Below are positions 54,071 through 62,758 of a stretch of DNA of 64,000 bases, piece after piece (position 1 is the stretch's first letter; every line of letters begins with the position of its first letter). A program made the translations under genes and the position numbers. Source of the DNA: Clostridium sp. AF15-31 (GTDB lineage: Bacteria > Bacillota > Clostridia > Lachnospirales > Lachnospiraceae); assembly GCF_003461625.1 (NCBI RefSeq), contig NZ_QTXL01000001.1, positions 1-64,000 of the forward strand, written 5' to 3'. The notes under the pieces were generated by a model, which worked only from the letters and a program-made list of their open reading frames with translations, was not told the origin of the DNA and did no database searches.

Positions 54071-55339
54071 TCAATGTAACTTTTGGTATTGCAACTCCAA
54101 AAAAGCACGCACTACATACTCAAATTCACTCTTTTTTATTTCAAATGTTCCATTATAAAATGCCACTACTTCCTGTACAATCTGAAGGCCCAGACCATGC
54201 GGGTTCCGCTCCACCTGCCCGTTACGCAATCCGGGTATTTGCTTTTCTGCCCCGCCGACAGGCCCGCTGATCTGTATGCTGTTTACCGTCATTTCCTTGA
54301 TCGTATTCCTGCATACGATCATAAGATTGCTCCTGTCATATAAAATCTTGATCCCTATTTTTCCCCCACGAATCGTATATTTTACGGCATTGTCCAGTAT
54401 ATTTCCAAGCAGCATATTCAAATGATGGTCATTGATCGCAAGATCGATCGGCACTGATATCCATGTCGTGATCTCAATTCCCCGTTCGGATGCTTCCTGC
54501 TTTTTATAGGACAAAATCGCATCAATCAGAACATGCCCGGAAATCACCTCCTTTGCCACCACAACTGCCAGTGCCTTTTCATATTCCTGATGCAGCAGCT
54601 CATATTGACCATTTTCCAGATACACACATTCCAGCATATATTGCTTCTTCAGGTCATGACGAAATTTCCGAAATTCCTGCCAGACCTTTCCCAGAGAAAA
54701 ACTATATGCCTTATACTGTTCTGCTTCCGCACGCATCGTCCGGACATTCACTTCCCGTATCTGTCCATTTCTTTCCTGACGATACAGGTTACTGGATAAT
54801 ATATTGACCGCATACAGAAGCAGTACAATGATCGGAAAATGTTTTCCTCCACATGCCGTCCGAAAATGTATAAACAATGCCAAGGTTATTACCGGAACAC
54901 AAAATACCTCCACAAAATCTCCAAACGTCACCTTATAGTGCAAGACCAGTAGTGGATCCGGGCAAGTCTCATCCATATCGGGTGCACCAACATTTGCATG
55001 ATGACTTCTCCACAGCATTCTCCACGCCAGAATATTCAATTTTATAAATACTAAAAGGATAATTCTTGAAATAGATACAGCAGATATCTGAAGCCTTATA
55101 AAAGTTTCTTTTCCAACATCAGTATGGCTTCCAACCATAATAAAATAACGATAAACAAACTTTTCCGCAGCGATCATAAACACTGCCAGATAAATGCCTG
55201 TAACAGCCGCCTGTTTCCATGGATATTGAGATTTCCCGGCTATTTTCCTGCATTTTCCGGATATACAACCAGAACTTCCAAATAACCGGATCATCCAGAT
55301 ATAAAAAAGATTAGATGCCAGAGACAGAATAGAACTCAA
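54071..55339 (-). CDS. GHKL sensor histidine kinase (AgrC-like)
   Basis: 422 residues. The N-terminal half has about six hydrophobic helices. The C-terminal half is a GHKL-type kinase: phospho-acceptor histidine region EFRKFRHDLKKQYM (residue about 225), then N-box MLLGNILDNAVKYTIRGG and G-box NPHGLGLQIVQEVV. It starts with a TTG whose last bases overlap the stop of the regulator gene (TTGA) and follows GGGGGAG. Such AgrC-like kinases usually sense a small peptide, but no AgrB or AgrD is present here. Confidence 0.9.
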   Translation of the reverse strand: MSSILSLASNLFYIWMIRLFGSSGCISGKCRKIAGKSQYPWKQAAVTGIYLAVFMIAAEKFVYRYFIMVGSHTDVGKETFIRLQISAVSISRIILLVFIKLNILAWRMLWRSHHANVGAPDMDETCPDPLLVLHYKVTFGDFVEVFCVPVITLALFIHFRTACGGKHFPIIVLLLYAVNILSSNLYRQERNGQIREVNVRTMRAEAEQYKAYSFSLGKVWQEFRKFRHDLKKQYMLECVYLENGQYELLHQEYEKALAVVVAKEVISGHVLIDAILSYKKQEASERGIEITTWISVPIDLAINDHHLNMLLGNILDNAVKYTIRGGKIGIKILYDRSNLMIVCRNTIKEMTVNSIQISGPVGGAEKQIPGLRNGQVERNPHGLGLQIVQEVVAFYNGTFEIKKSEFEYVVRAFLELQYQKLH

Positions 55340-56058
55340 ATGCCTGCTCCCCCGATCCAGTCCATATAATATTCCCGGACATATTTCTTATTGTCTCTGC
55401 TGATGGCAAGCTCCATCCCATTACTCATGATGACTTCTGAGTATCGAAGCTCCCTGATATGACTGGTATTGACCAGATAAGATTTATGGATCCGGACAAA
55501 ATGCTGCTGGTGCTCCTCCAGATATTTCTCCAGATTCTCAAGTTTATCATAAAATTCAAATATTCCGGAGACACAAACAGCCGTGATCACCCGGCGGTTA
55601 CTCTCCAGATAAATAATATCTCCAATGTTAATAGCGTAATACGTGCGATTATAATAGAATGGAAGAATTTCCATATTGTTTCTGACATGACATATAATTC
55701 TGTCAAGCAAAGGAAGAAAGGTCTGTTCATTTACCGGTTTATCTAAAAACTGAAATGGCTGGACATCAAAGGCCGCCCGATAATATTCACTGTACCCGGA
55801 CACAAATACAAGAAGCATAGATGGATACTGTTTCCGAAGCTGTACTGCCACCCGGATCCCATTCATCTCCGTCAGCTCAATATCCAGAAATACGATCTGA
55901 TACATCCCGCTCTGGTCGATCTCCATCAGCAGCTCCTCGCCACTGCAAAATGTATCAATCTGAAAATTGAAATTACAGCTTCTCATATACGTTGCTGTCA
56001 TCTGACTGATCTCGTCCAGAACATGCTGCTCATCATCACAAACCGCAATCCGAATCAT
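55336..56058 (-). CDS. LytTR-type response regulator (AgrA-like)
   Basis: 240 residues from the ATG at 56058, with GGGGGG just before it; a 5-codon longer frame is less likely. The receiver has RIAVCDDEQ (acidic pocket), IVFLDIELTEMNG (phospho-Asp) and FQFLDKPVNE (Lys). The C-terminal LytTR DNA-binding domain shows YYAINIGDIIYLESNRRVI, FVRIHKSYLVNTSHIREL and NKKYVREYYMDW. It is coupled to the AgrC-like kinase by overlap. Confidence 0.93.
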   Translation of the reverse strand: MIRIAVCDDEQHVLDEISQMTATYMRSCNFNFQIDTFCSGEELLMEIDQSGMYQIVFLDIELTEMNGIRVAVQLRKQYPSMLLVFVSGYSEYYRAAFDVQPFQFLDKPVNEQTFLPLLDRIICHVRNNMEILPFYYNRTYYAINIGDIIYLESNRRVITAVCVSGIFEFYDKLENLEKYLEEHQQHFVRIHKSYLVNTSHIRELRYSEVIMSNGMELAISRDNKKYVREYYMDWIGGAGI

Positions 56059-56087
56059 AATATTTCCCCCCATAATATAATTTGTAC

Positions 56088-56423
56088 TTATTTCATCATT
56101 GCTGTAAGTTTATCAAGCATATATAACAACTGTTCTGTTTTCTCAGCCCCAAATCTCTGATATGAGATATGTTTTTTCTTCTCGTCATCCCCAATTTCAT
56201 AATCCATATACAAACTGTCCTGAAGAACATAATCAGCAGATATCTCCAACGTATTGATCAATGCAACAAAACAATCCAGTGACATATCTGCCTTACCTGT
56301 TTCGATCCTGCTGATATATTTATCACTGAGTTCAGTCAATTCTCCCAACTGTTGCTGGGTAAGACCTTTTTTCTTTCTTGCTTCTTTCAACCGTTGTCCT
56401 AGAAACGTTCTGTTAATCTTCAC
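56088..56423 (-). CDS. XRE-family HTH regulator
   Basis: 111 residues from a GTG at 56423 with GGAG eight bases upstream. The helix-turn-helix is LGQRLKEARKKKGLTQQQLGELTELSDKYISRIETGKADMS (8-48). The rest is a helical tail (QRFGAEKTEQLLYMLDKLTAMM). It lies 29 bp upstream of the response regulator on the same strand, so the two may form one operon that is controlled by it. The upstream gap 56424-56719 holds only the mgsA terminator. Confidence 0.9.
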   Translation of the reverse strand: MKINRTFLGQRLKEARKKKGLTQQQLGELTELSDKYISRIETGKADMSLDCFVALINTLEISADYVLQDSLYMDYEIGDDEKKKHISYQRFGAEKTEQLLYMLDKLTAMMK

Positions 56424-56595
56424 TAATCTTTCTCCATATTGCTTTCCGGATTAATATGCTTCAACCTTCTCTTTTGTATTCTGTCAAAATTTGTCTTTTT
56501 ATAGAACAAACCAACGAAGCATTTTCTAACCAGCAGTAGAATTTCTAAATTGTTTTTTGCGCAGAGCGTTTTTCTTTTCATTTTTTTCTGCATAC

Positions 56596-56674
56596 AAAAA
56601 CAGTGCCTGACCGATACAACCATTTCCACGAATCCACCGTGAATCTGACAGTATTAAAACCAGGCACTGTTTTT
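56596..56674 (-). terminator. Long terminator after mgsA
   Basis: AAAAACAGTGCCTG and CAGGCACTGTTTTT form a perfect 14-bp stem around a 51-nt loop that has an inner hairpin (CACG..CGTG). It works for mgsA (minus strand) and is symmetrical. Confidence 0.75.
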
Positions 56675-56719
56675 ATTTTTATATGTTTGTCTTTCCTGTA
56701 AATTTATAAGATATACCGT

Positions 56720-57190
56720 TTACAGACTTTCTGCACGTTGTCTGATATTCTTCTTGAAATTGATCACCTTATGATCGTATTCCTGATCCATGTATTTGGA
56801 ATTGATCATAAAATCTGCAGTCGACTTGTTATTTGCAATTGGAATATCATACACCTGCGCGATACGAAGCAGCGCTTTTACATCCGGATCATGTGGTTGT
56901 GCTGTCAGAGGATCCGAAAAGAAGATCACCATGTCGATTCTGCCCTCTACGATCTTGGCACCGATCTGCTGATCACCGCCTAATGGTCCGCTGTTGTAAC
57001 CTCGCACCGGCAGTCCTGTCTTATCTGCGATCATCCGGGCTGTTGTTCCGGTTCCGCAGAGAAAATGATTTTTCAGTATGTCCTTATTATCATTACACCA
57101 CTCGATCATCTCAGCCTTTTTGCTATCATGTGCGATCAGTGCAATATTCTTCTGTTTCTCAATCGTAAGTGTCACAAAATCATCTGTCAT
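56720..57190 (-). CDS. mgsA: Methylglyoxal synthase
   Basis: 156 residues from the ATG at 57190 (AAAGGAGACCT upstream). The enzyme converts dihydroxyacetone phosphate to methylglyoxal. Visible motifs are NIALIAHDSKKAEMIEW, FLCGTGTTARMI, LPVRGYNSGPLGGDQQIGAKI and IDMVIFFSDPLTAQPHDPDVKALLRIA, matching the known active-site Asp, His and Gly residues. The length is normal. It lies downstream of the malic enzyme gene on the same strand, 85 bp away. Confidence 0.97.
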   Translation of the reverse strand: MTDDFVTLTIEKQKNIALIAHDSKKAEMIEWCNDNKDILKNHFLCGTGTTARMIADKTGLPVRGYNSGPLGGDQQIGAKIVEGRIDMVIFFSDPLTAQPHDPDVKALLRIAQVYDIPIANNKSTADFMINSKYMDQEYDHKVINFKKNIRQRAESL

Positions 57191-57275
57191 ATTAGGTCTC
57201 CTTTCTGTCAAAACCTGCTTACCTTATAAGAATTACCACGACTTTTCTGCCAGTGGACATTTCTGCAAGCCTTTA

Positions 57276-58445
57276 TTATTTTGTTATACCAAGCTTGTGT
57301 GCTTCATCCGCAACTGCCTTGGCAACCACCTTTGCTACTCTGTCATCAAATGCACCCGGAATAATATATTCTTCATTTAATTCTTCATCGGTTACAATTG
57401 ATGCGATTGCTTTTGCTGCTGCCATCTTCATTTCCTCTGTAATTCCTGTAGCCTTTGCATCCAGTGCGCCACGGAAGATACCAGGGAAAACCAGAACATT
57501 GTTGATCTGATTTGGATAGTCAGAACGTCCAGTCGCCATAACACGAACGCCGCCCTTCTTTGCTTCCTCGGGCATGATCTCCGGTGTCGGATTCGCCATA
57601 GCAAATACGATAGGATCGGCTGCCATGGATGCTACCATCTCTGCCGTTACGATATTCGGTGCTGATACTCCAATAAATACATCCTTCCCCTTCATGATCT
57701 CTGCAAGATTTCCGGTCTGTCTGTCTTTATTTGTGATCTCTGCCATATCTGCCTGTGCCGGATTCATCCAGTCCTGACCCGGACAGAGTGCACCCTGCTT
57801 GTCAACCAGAACTACATTTCCGATGCCAAGCTGAAGAAGCAGCTTACAGATAGAGATACCGGCTGAGCCTGCACCATTGATTACAACATTTGCCTTATCA
57901 AAATCTTTACCTACCAACCTCAGTGCATTGATCAGACCTGCGGATACAACAATAGCTGTTCCGTGCTGGTCATCATGGAATACAGGGATGTCCAATTCTT
58001 CCTTCAATCTTCTCTCAATCTCAAAACATCTTGGTGCTGATATATCCTCCAGATTGATACCGCCAAATACAGGAGCGATTCGTTTTACGGTTTCTACAAT
58101 CTCATCTACATCCTTTGTATCAAGACAAATAGGGAATGCATCTACTCCGCCAAATTCTTTAAACAGGATAGCTTTTCCTTCCATAACAGGAATCGCAGCC
58201 TCTGGTCCGATATCGCCAAGTCCGAGAACTGCAGTTCCATCGGAAACAACCGCTACCATATTGCCCTTACATGTATATTTGTATACATCAGCCTTATTGT
58301 CTCGGATCTTTCTGCATGGCTCTGCAACACCCGGTGTATATGCTGTACTTAAGTCGTCTCTGTCTTTGACTTTAACCTTTGAGATGACCTCAACCTTTCC
58401 TTTATTCTCCTCATGCATCTTTAAGCTCAGGCTATTGTAATCCAT
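57276..58445 (-). CDS. NAD(P)-dependent malic enzyme
   Basis: About 389 residues from the ATG at 58445 (AAAGGAG upstream). The short bacterial malic enzyme form: STAYTPGVAEPCR, MVAVVSDGTAVLGLGDIGPEAAIPVMEGKA, INLEDISAPRCFEIERRLKE, VFHDDQHGTAIVV, the Rossmann motif INGAGSAGISICKLL and FAMANPTPEIMPEEA. It decarboxylates malate to pyruvate with reduction of NAD(P). No C-terminal phosphotransacetylase domain is present. Confidence 0.95.
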   Translation of the reverse strand: MDYNSLSLKMHEENKGKVEVISKVKVKDRDDLSTAYTPGVAEPCRKIRDNKADVYKYTCKGNMVAVVSDGTAVLGLGDIGPEAAIPVMEGKAILFKEFGGVDAFPICLDTKDVDEIVETVKRIAPVFGGINLEDISAPRCFEIERRLKEELDIPVFHDDQHGTAIVVSAGLINALRLVGKDFDKANVVINGAGSAGISICKLLLQLGIGNVVLVDKQGALCPGQDWMNPAQADMAEITNKDRQTGNLAEIMKGKDVFIGVSAPNIVTAEMVASMAADPIVFAMANPTPEIMPEEAKKGGVRVMATGRSDYPNQINNVLVFPGIFRGALDAKATGITEEMKMAAAKAIASIVTDEELNEEYIIPGAFDDRVAKVVAKAVADEAHKLGITK

Positions 58446-58602
58446 TTGTATAACTCCTTTATTCATTGATTATTATATCTGAAGCCATCTTCTATATGGC
58501 TGCATATATTCTGGTTTTTGTGAATATATTATATAGATATAATAACATAAATTGCTGGCATATAACAGCAATTAATACCACAAAATAATATGGAGGATTT
58601 CA

Positions 58603-59142
58603 ATGAATCAGTCTGTTAAACACAACTTTTTTATCTGGAGTGTTTTCTCTTCCATCTGTATTGTGATACTTGGAAGCGGCTGGCATTTTCTATATGTCAT
58701 CTTAGAGAAAAGTAATCTGGTCGCCTGGTGCACACCGATCAATGAAAGTATCTGGGAGCATCTGAAGCTTACCCTGTATCCGGTGCTCATCGTTATGCTG
58801 ATCCTTTATGGTCTGCATTTTATTCCCTGTGGACCTTCGATCCATAAAGTGATCCTGATGATCTCAGCCAGCGTCTGCATCTCAGATCTGATCATTGTCA
58901 GCATCTATTATGTGTTCTCCGGCGGATTCGGACTTACCGGAATGTCTATCGACCTTACAGCCTATGGCATCGGTATTCTGGCAGGACAGCTTCTAAGTGT
59001 GATTCACCTGCTTTCGCTCCACCAGATTCCAAAATGGATATATAGTATCGGTTATATTCTTCTGATCGGACTTATCCTTATCACCGCTGTTTTCTCTTAT
59101 AATGCACCGAATCTCCCGATCTTTATCCCACCGACTAAATAA
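58603..59142 (+). CDS. DUF6512-like integral membrane protein
   Basis: 179 residues with about six hydrophobic helices. The segment FLYVILEKSNLVAWCTPINESIWEHLKLTLYPVL is the conserved part of a small family (DUF6512, from memory) common in Lachnospiraceae, with VNESIWEHLK-like pattern. GGAGGATTT precedes the ATG. The function is unknown. It ends 8 bp from the convergent gene at 59151. Confidence 0.8.
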   Translation: MNQSVKHNFFIWSVFSSICIVILGSGWHFLYVILEKSNLVAWCTPINESIWEHLKLTLYPVLIVMLILYGLHFIPCGPSIHKVILMISASVCISDLIIVSIYYVFSGGFGLTGMSIDLTAYGIGILAGQLLSVIHLLSLHQIPKWIYSIGYILLIGLILITAVFSYNAPNLPIFIPPTK

Positions 59143-59150
59143 AGAATATT

Positions 59151-59957
59151 TTACTTGCTGCTTGCCTTTACTCTGTAGATTGCTTTCTGGAATGCAATAA
59201 TATTATTCATGCCATATTTCTTAACACTCAGTCTGATACGACCACCTGCATATTCGACCAACAGCCATTTCTGGATCAGTACAAGGAATAATATTACCAT
59301 TACGATAGCAACTATACTACCACAGACAATAGCAGTGGAATCATCTGACTGAATCGATGTTATAAGTGTTCCTATAAAGATCAATGCTGCCCAGATTAAT
59401 AAGGAATACGGTTTATTATCTGTAATCTTTGTTCCGGTAATATCATCTGTATTTATGATCTCTCTGGTCGAGATCCTGTTGATCAATCCTTCACGATGAT
59501 TATAATACAGGCGCTTGTCTGTCAGAACTGCCTGCTCATTCCGAAGGCCTTCTCCAGATAACAGATTCAATACAAGTCCATTGCTCAGAGTTGCAACCGG
59601 CTTCTCATCCTTTTCTACAAATACCTCATCAAAAACATCCCCGGAAACCTGGTTGTCATAATAATTATTATTTGCACCAGTCGGCTGCTGTGTTGCCTGT
59701 GTATAGTAGTTTGCGTTATACGGATTTGCCTGTGCATTGTTGTAATATGCATTCTGATAATACGCATTATTGTATGCGCTATTCTGTGCATTTGCATCAT
59801 ACGTTCCCTGGGCATCTGCTCCATATGTATAATTCTGCGTCTGCTGTGTACTATACATATTCTGTGATGCTGTCGTATTCTGCTGCATCTGGCTCGATGC
59901 TGTGTTCTGTGCCTGTCCGGACGTATCCGGAACATTATTGTTCTCGTTTATAGCCAT
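59151..59957 (-). CDS. Membrane protein with Q/N/Y-rich prion-like N-terminus
   Basis: 268 residues. Residues 1-100 are almost only Gln, Asn, Tyr, Ala, Ser and Thr (SSQMQQNTTASQNMYSTQQ, NNAYYQNAYYNNAQANPYNA). Residues 105-160 (VATLSNGLVLNLLSGEGLRNEQAVLTDKRLYYNHREGL) resemble a membrane-associated PH-like (bPH2) segment. Two hydrophobic helices follow (PYSLLIWAALIFIGTLI; AIVCGSIVAIVMVILFLVLI). The function is unknown. The N-terminus is cytosolic by prediction and disordered; it could phase-separate or be a linker. Confidence 0.75.
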   Translation of the reverse strand: MAINENNNVPDTSGQAQNTASSQMQQNTTASQNMYSTQQTQNYTYGADAQGTYDANAQNSAYNNAYYQNAYYNNAQANPYNANYYTQATQQPTGANNNYYDNQVSGDVFDEVFVEKDEKPVATLSNGLVLNLLSGEGLRNEQAVLTDKRLYYNHREGLINRISTREIINTDDITGTKITDNKPYSLLIWAALIFIGTLITSIQSDDSTAIVCGSIVAIVMVILFLVLIQKWLLVEYAGGRIRLSVKKYGMNNIIAFQKAIYRVKASSK

Positions 59958-60090
59958 TTTCTCTCATTCTCTTTTCTTCTTTATTGCGTTAAATATTCCT
60001 ATACCAGTAATTTAACATTCTATCATTTAATATAGTATTTTGTTCCTTTAAAATCAAGAAATAGAATTGTCTGTCGGTAGATTTTTCACC

Positions 60091-60134
60091 ACATACAAAA
60101 ACCCAGATGCATAAGCACCTGGGCTTTTGTATGT
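60091..60134. terminator. Long palindromic hairpin, possible terminator
   Basis: ACATACAAAA (60091-60100) pairs with TTTTGTATGT (60125-60134), with an inner CCCAG/CTGGG stem. It could end a minus-strand transcript from the promoter at 60808-60836. Confidence 0.5.
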
Positions 60135-60598
60135 ATTTAATTTTAGATTATTGTCGAAGTATTCTGTAAATATTCGAGGTTTCCACACCCGCCATATAAA
60201 ACGCCATTTTATATAAAATCTATAAATAAATTCTACTGAAGGATGAGCAATTATGTATGCTCCCGATGCAACTGCATCATTCAAATCTTAGATGTATGGT
60301 ACAATATTTCAAAAGATGTGAAATGTTATACCGCAATGGTACATATTATATAAACTCCTGCTTATAACGAATCTAAACAAGTGGCATCTGTAACAGTCAC
60401 TGCCTGAACAGATACTATGTTGTACCAATCCTTCCAACAATTTCTAAGCGTCTATGTGATATAGCCTAATGCCCTTGAAACACTATCTATATCTTGTTTT
60501 TTGAACAATCCTAGCAGAACATAACCGGTAATCTAATACCTACGTCCCGATACTTCAATCTATGCCGAACCGGCATCTGTGTGGGGACTTATTTCAAG

Positions 60599-60682
60599 TT
60601 ATATCGATAAGGCATCCCGTGTGGAAACAACTTCCCAATCATGTATGCTGCTACGATAAAACTGTTCTTCAATTGTATCCAA
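60599..60682 (-). other. Very short candidate reading frame in a non-coding stretch
   Basis: A TTG at 60682 follows a strong AAGGAGGAG site and starts a frame of 27 codons (DTIEEQFYRSSIHDWEVVST) ending at 60599. It lies about 120 nt into the transcript predicted from the promoter at 60808-60836. It may be a leader peptide, the head of a decayed gene or chance. The rest of 60135-60800 shows no convincing gene. Confidence 0.3.
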
Positions 60683-60807
60683 CGGAATCTCCTCCTTCCT
60701 TGAACTTCTGGAAAACACCTTTTACTTTTGACCAGTTTCCGTGTACCGGACCTCGATCTGTTTATCCAGGTGGCATCTGTTTGATGACCGTTCTTTAATG
60801 TATCTTT

Positions 60808-60836
60808 ATTATATGTGATAATACCCATTTTGTCAA
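60808..60836 (-). promoter_or_regulatory. Consensus sigma-A promoter facing a gene-poor stretch
   Basis: On the minus strand TTGACA (60831-60836), exactly 17 bp, then TATAAT (60808-60813), the full consensus for both boxes. No normal gene follows for about 840 bp. Confidence 0.75.
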
Positions 60837-60957
60837 CATTATTTTTTGACAATTTAATCATTTTATTGTATTTATTTTGTCTTTTTGTATTTAAATGCTA
60901 TGTTGTAGTATTAATTGTATATATTTTTTAAACAATTATAATTCCATAAAAATTAAG

Positions 60958-60986
60958 TTGACTTTTCCCCTGTGCAGTGCTAGACT
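60958..60986 (+). promoter_or_regulatory. Promoter of the T-box/alaA unit
   Basis: TTGACT (60958-60963), a 17-bp spacer and TAGACT (60981-60986). Transcription would start near 60993, at the beginning of the T-box leader. Confidence 0.8.
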
Positions 60987-60992
60987 TTTAGA

Positions 60993-61276
60993 AAAATCAA
61001 AGGCTATGACAGGAAGGAGTACTTAAGCAAGTGTTACTTCAGAGAGCAGGCGGCTGGTGTGAGCCTGTAGAACATCTTAAGGAAGCAGTCCCCGAGCTGT
61101 GATTGCGAAATAGGTTTTAGATTAGCAGTCAACGGAAGGTTCCACGTTACAGGAACAACGGTTAAGAGATCTGGCCGTACAGAGTGCAGGAAGTTTTTCC
61201 TGAAGTTAGGTGGTAACACGGACTATAAAAATAATAAGTTCGCCCTAAGCAAAATTTATTTGCTTGGGCTTTTTTA
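60993..61276 (+). promoter_or_regulatory. T-box riboswitch, probably alanine-responsive
   Basis: The leader has the T-box order: AGTA (61018-61021) for the loop-E side of stem I, AGAGAGC (61041-61047), GGTGTGAGCC in the distal part, GGAAGCA (61081-61087) as the specifier side, and the T-box motif AGGTGGTAACACGG (61208-61221). An intrinsic terminator GCCCTAAGCAAA/..TTTGCTTGGGC with a T-run (61242-61276) follows. The codon after the conserved GAA is GCA (Ala, 61085-61087). Uncharged tRNA(Ala) would then favour antitermination and read-through into the aminotransferase gene 125 bp downstream, whose assignment agrees. The specifier reading is by eye. Confidence 0.88.
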
Positions 61277-61401
61277 TTGTCATCTTATAAAGTCCGGCAG
61301 ATTCCCATAACAACAGTTTCCTGTACAAGAATGGATTCTTAAGGTTGCTTAACTTCCGGTTTTGGGAGCCGGATAAATTCTTATAAAGAGAGGTATATCG
61401 C

Positions 61402-62616
61402 ATGAGAACATACGAAAAATCAACGAAACTCGATAACGTTTGTTATGACATAAGAGGTCCTGTTATGGACGAAGCAAACCGCATGCAGGCAGCGGGCATT
61501 GATGTTCTGAAACTGAATATCGGAAACCCTGCACCATTTGGTTTTCACGCACCGGATGAAGTCATCAAAGACATGTCTTACAATCTGAGAGACACCGAAG
61601 GATATTCCGATTCCAAGGGTTTATTCTCCGCAAGAAAGGCTATCATGCAGTATTGCCAGTTAAAGCATATTCCAAATGTCGGAATTGACGATATCTATAC
61701 CGGAAATGGTGTAAGTGAACTGATCACCATGTCTATGCAGGGACTTTTAAATAATGGAGATGAGATTCTGGTTCCTTCTCCTGATTACCCATTATGGACA
61801 GCTTCTGTCACACTGGCAGGCGGTACTGCTGTTCACTATATTTGTGATGAACAGAGTGACTGGTATCCGGATATCGATGATATGAGAAGTAAGATCACTC
61901 CAAATACAAAGGGTATCGTCGTGATCAATCCAAATAACCCAACAGGTGCCTTATATCCAAAGGAGATTCTGGAACAGATTGTTGATCTTGCAAGAGAATT
62001 CGATTTGATCCTGTTTGCAGATGAAATCTACGACAGACTGGTTATGGATGGCAGAAAGCATGTTGCACTCGCATCTCTGGCACCGGATGTGTTCACGATC
62101 AGCTTCAACGGTCTGTCCAAATCCCATCGTGTAGCCGGTTACCGTATCGGCTGGATGTGTCTATGCGGCAGAAAGGATCATGTAAAAGGCTACATCGAAG
62201 GTCTGAATCTTCTGTCTTCAATGCGTCTTTGTTCAAATGTTCCTGCACAGAGTATCGTTCAGACTTCTCTGGGCGGTTATCAGAGTGCCGATGAACTCCT
62301 GCTTCCGGGCGGACGAATCTACGAACAGCGTGAATATATCTACAATGCCCTCTGTGACATTCCCGGTGTATCCGTTGTGAAACCAAAAGCTTCTTTCTAC
62401 ATATTCCCGAAACTGGATCAGGAGAAGTTCCATATCAAGGATGATGAGAAGTTTGCCCTTGATCTTCTCCGTGAGAAGAAGATCCTGATCACCTGTGGTA
62501 CCGGCTTCAACTGTACAGACCCGGATCATTTCCGTATCGTATATCTGCCAAATATCGTGCAGCTTAAAACCGCTATGGGAAGAATTGCTGATTTCTTAAG
62601 CTACTACCACCAGTAA
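61402..62616 (+). CDS. alaA: Alanine aminotransferase (AlaA-type, class I PLP)
   Basis: 404 residues of aminotransferase class I/II. Motifs: LNIGNPAPFGFHAPDEV, DSKGLFSARKAI, YTGNGVSELITMSMQGLL, VPSPDYPLWTASVTLAGG, NPNNPTGALYPKEILEQI, FADEIYDRL and the PLP-lysine site FNGLSKSHRVAGYRIGWM. This is the AlaA/YfbQ type that makes alanine from pyruvate and glutamate. The upstream T-box with a likely GCA specifier supports alanine synthesis. AGAGAGG lies before the ATG. Confidence 0.9.
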   Translation: MRTYEKSTKLDNVCYDIRGPVMDEANRMQAAGIDVLKLNIGNPAPFGFHAPDEVIKDMSYNLRDTEGYSDSKGLFSARKAIMQYCQLKHIPNVGIDDIYTGNGVSELITMSMQGLLNNGDEILVPSPDYPLWTASVTLAGGTAVHYICDEQSDWYPDIDDMRSKITPNTKGIVVINPNNPTGALYPKEILEQIVDLAREFDLILFADEIYDRLVMDGRKHVALASLAPDVFTISFNGLSKSHRVAGYRIGWMCLCGRKDHVKGYIEGLNLLSSMRLCSNVPAQSIVQTSLGGYQSADELLLPGGRIYEQREYIYNALCDIPGVSVVKPKASFYIFPKLDQEKFHIKDDEKFALDLLREKKILITCGTGFNCTDPDHFRIVYLPNIVQLKTAMGRIADFLSYYHQ

Positions 62617-62645
62617 ACCTATTCGAACGCAAGTGTTTTGCGTAA
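62614..62645. repeat. Collapsed scar of repeat family 1
   Basis: AAACCTATTCGAACGCAAGT followed by GTTTTGCGTAA joins the left edge of the nearby copy D directly to its right edge. The intervening core lies between two TCGAACG repeats in copy D and is missing here. The scar starts at the alaA stop codon. Confidence 0.7.
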
Positions 62646-62758
62646 ATGCAGAAAAAGCTTACAGACTATAATATACATGGGGCTATTGTAAAACAATTCT
62701 AACATTTTGGTTCTATACCTGCTTTTGGGGTTATAGATCTGTTTGACAATCATATCAG

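Noticed and set aside
60589..60861. 90-codon frame on the minus strand
   Set aside because: It begins upstream of the -35 box and spans the consensus promoter, has no ribosome site and shows no recognisable composition.
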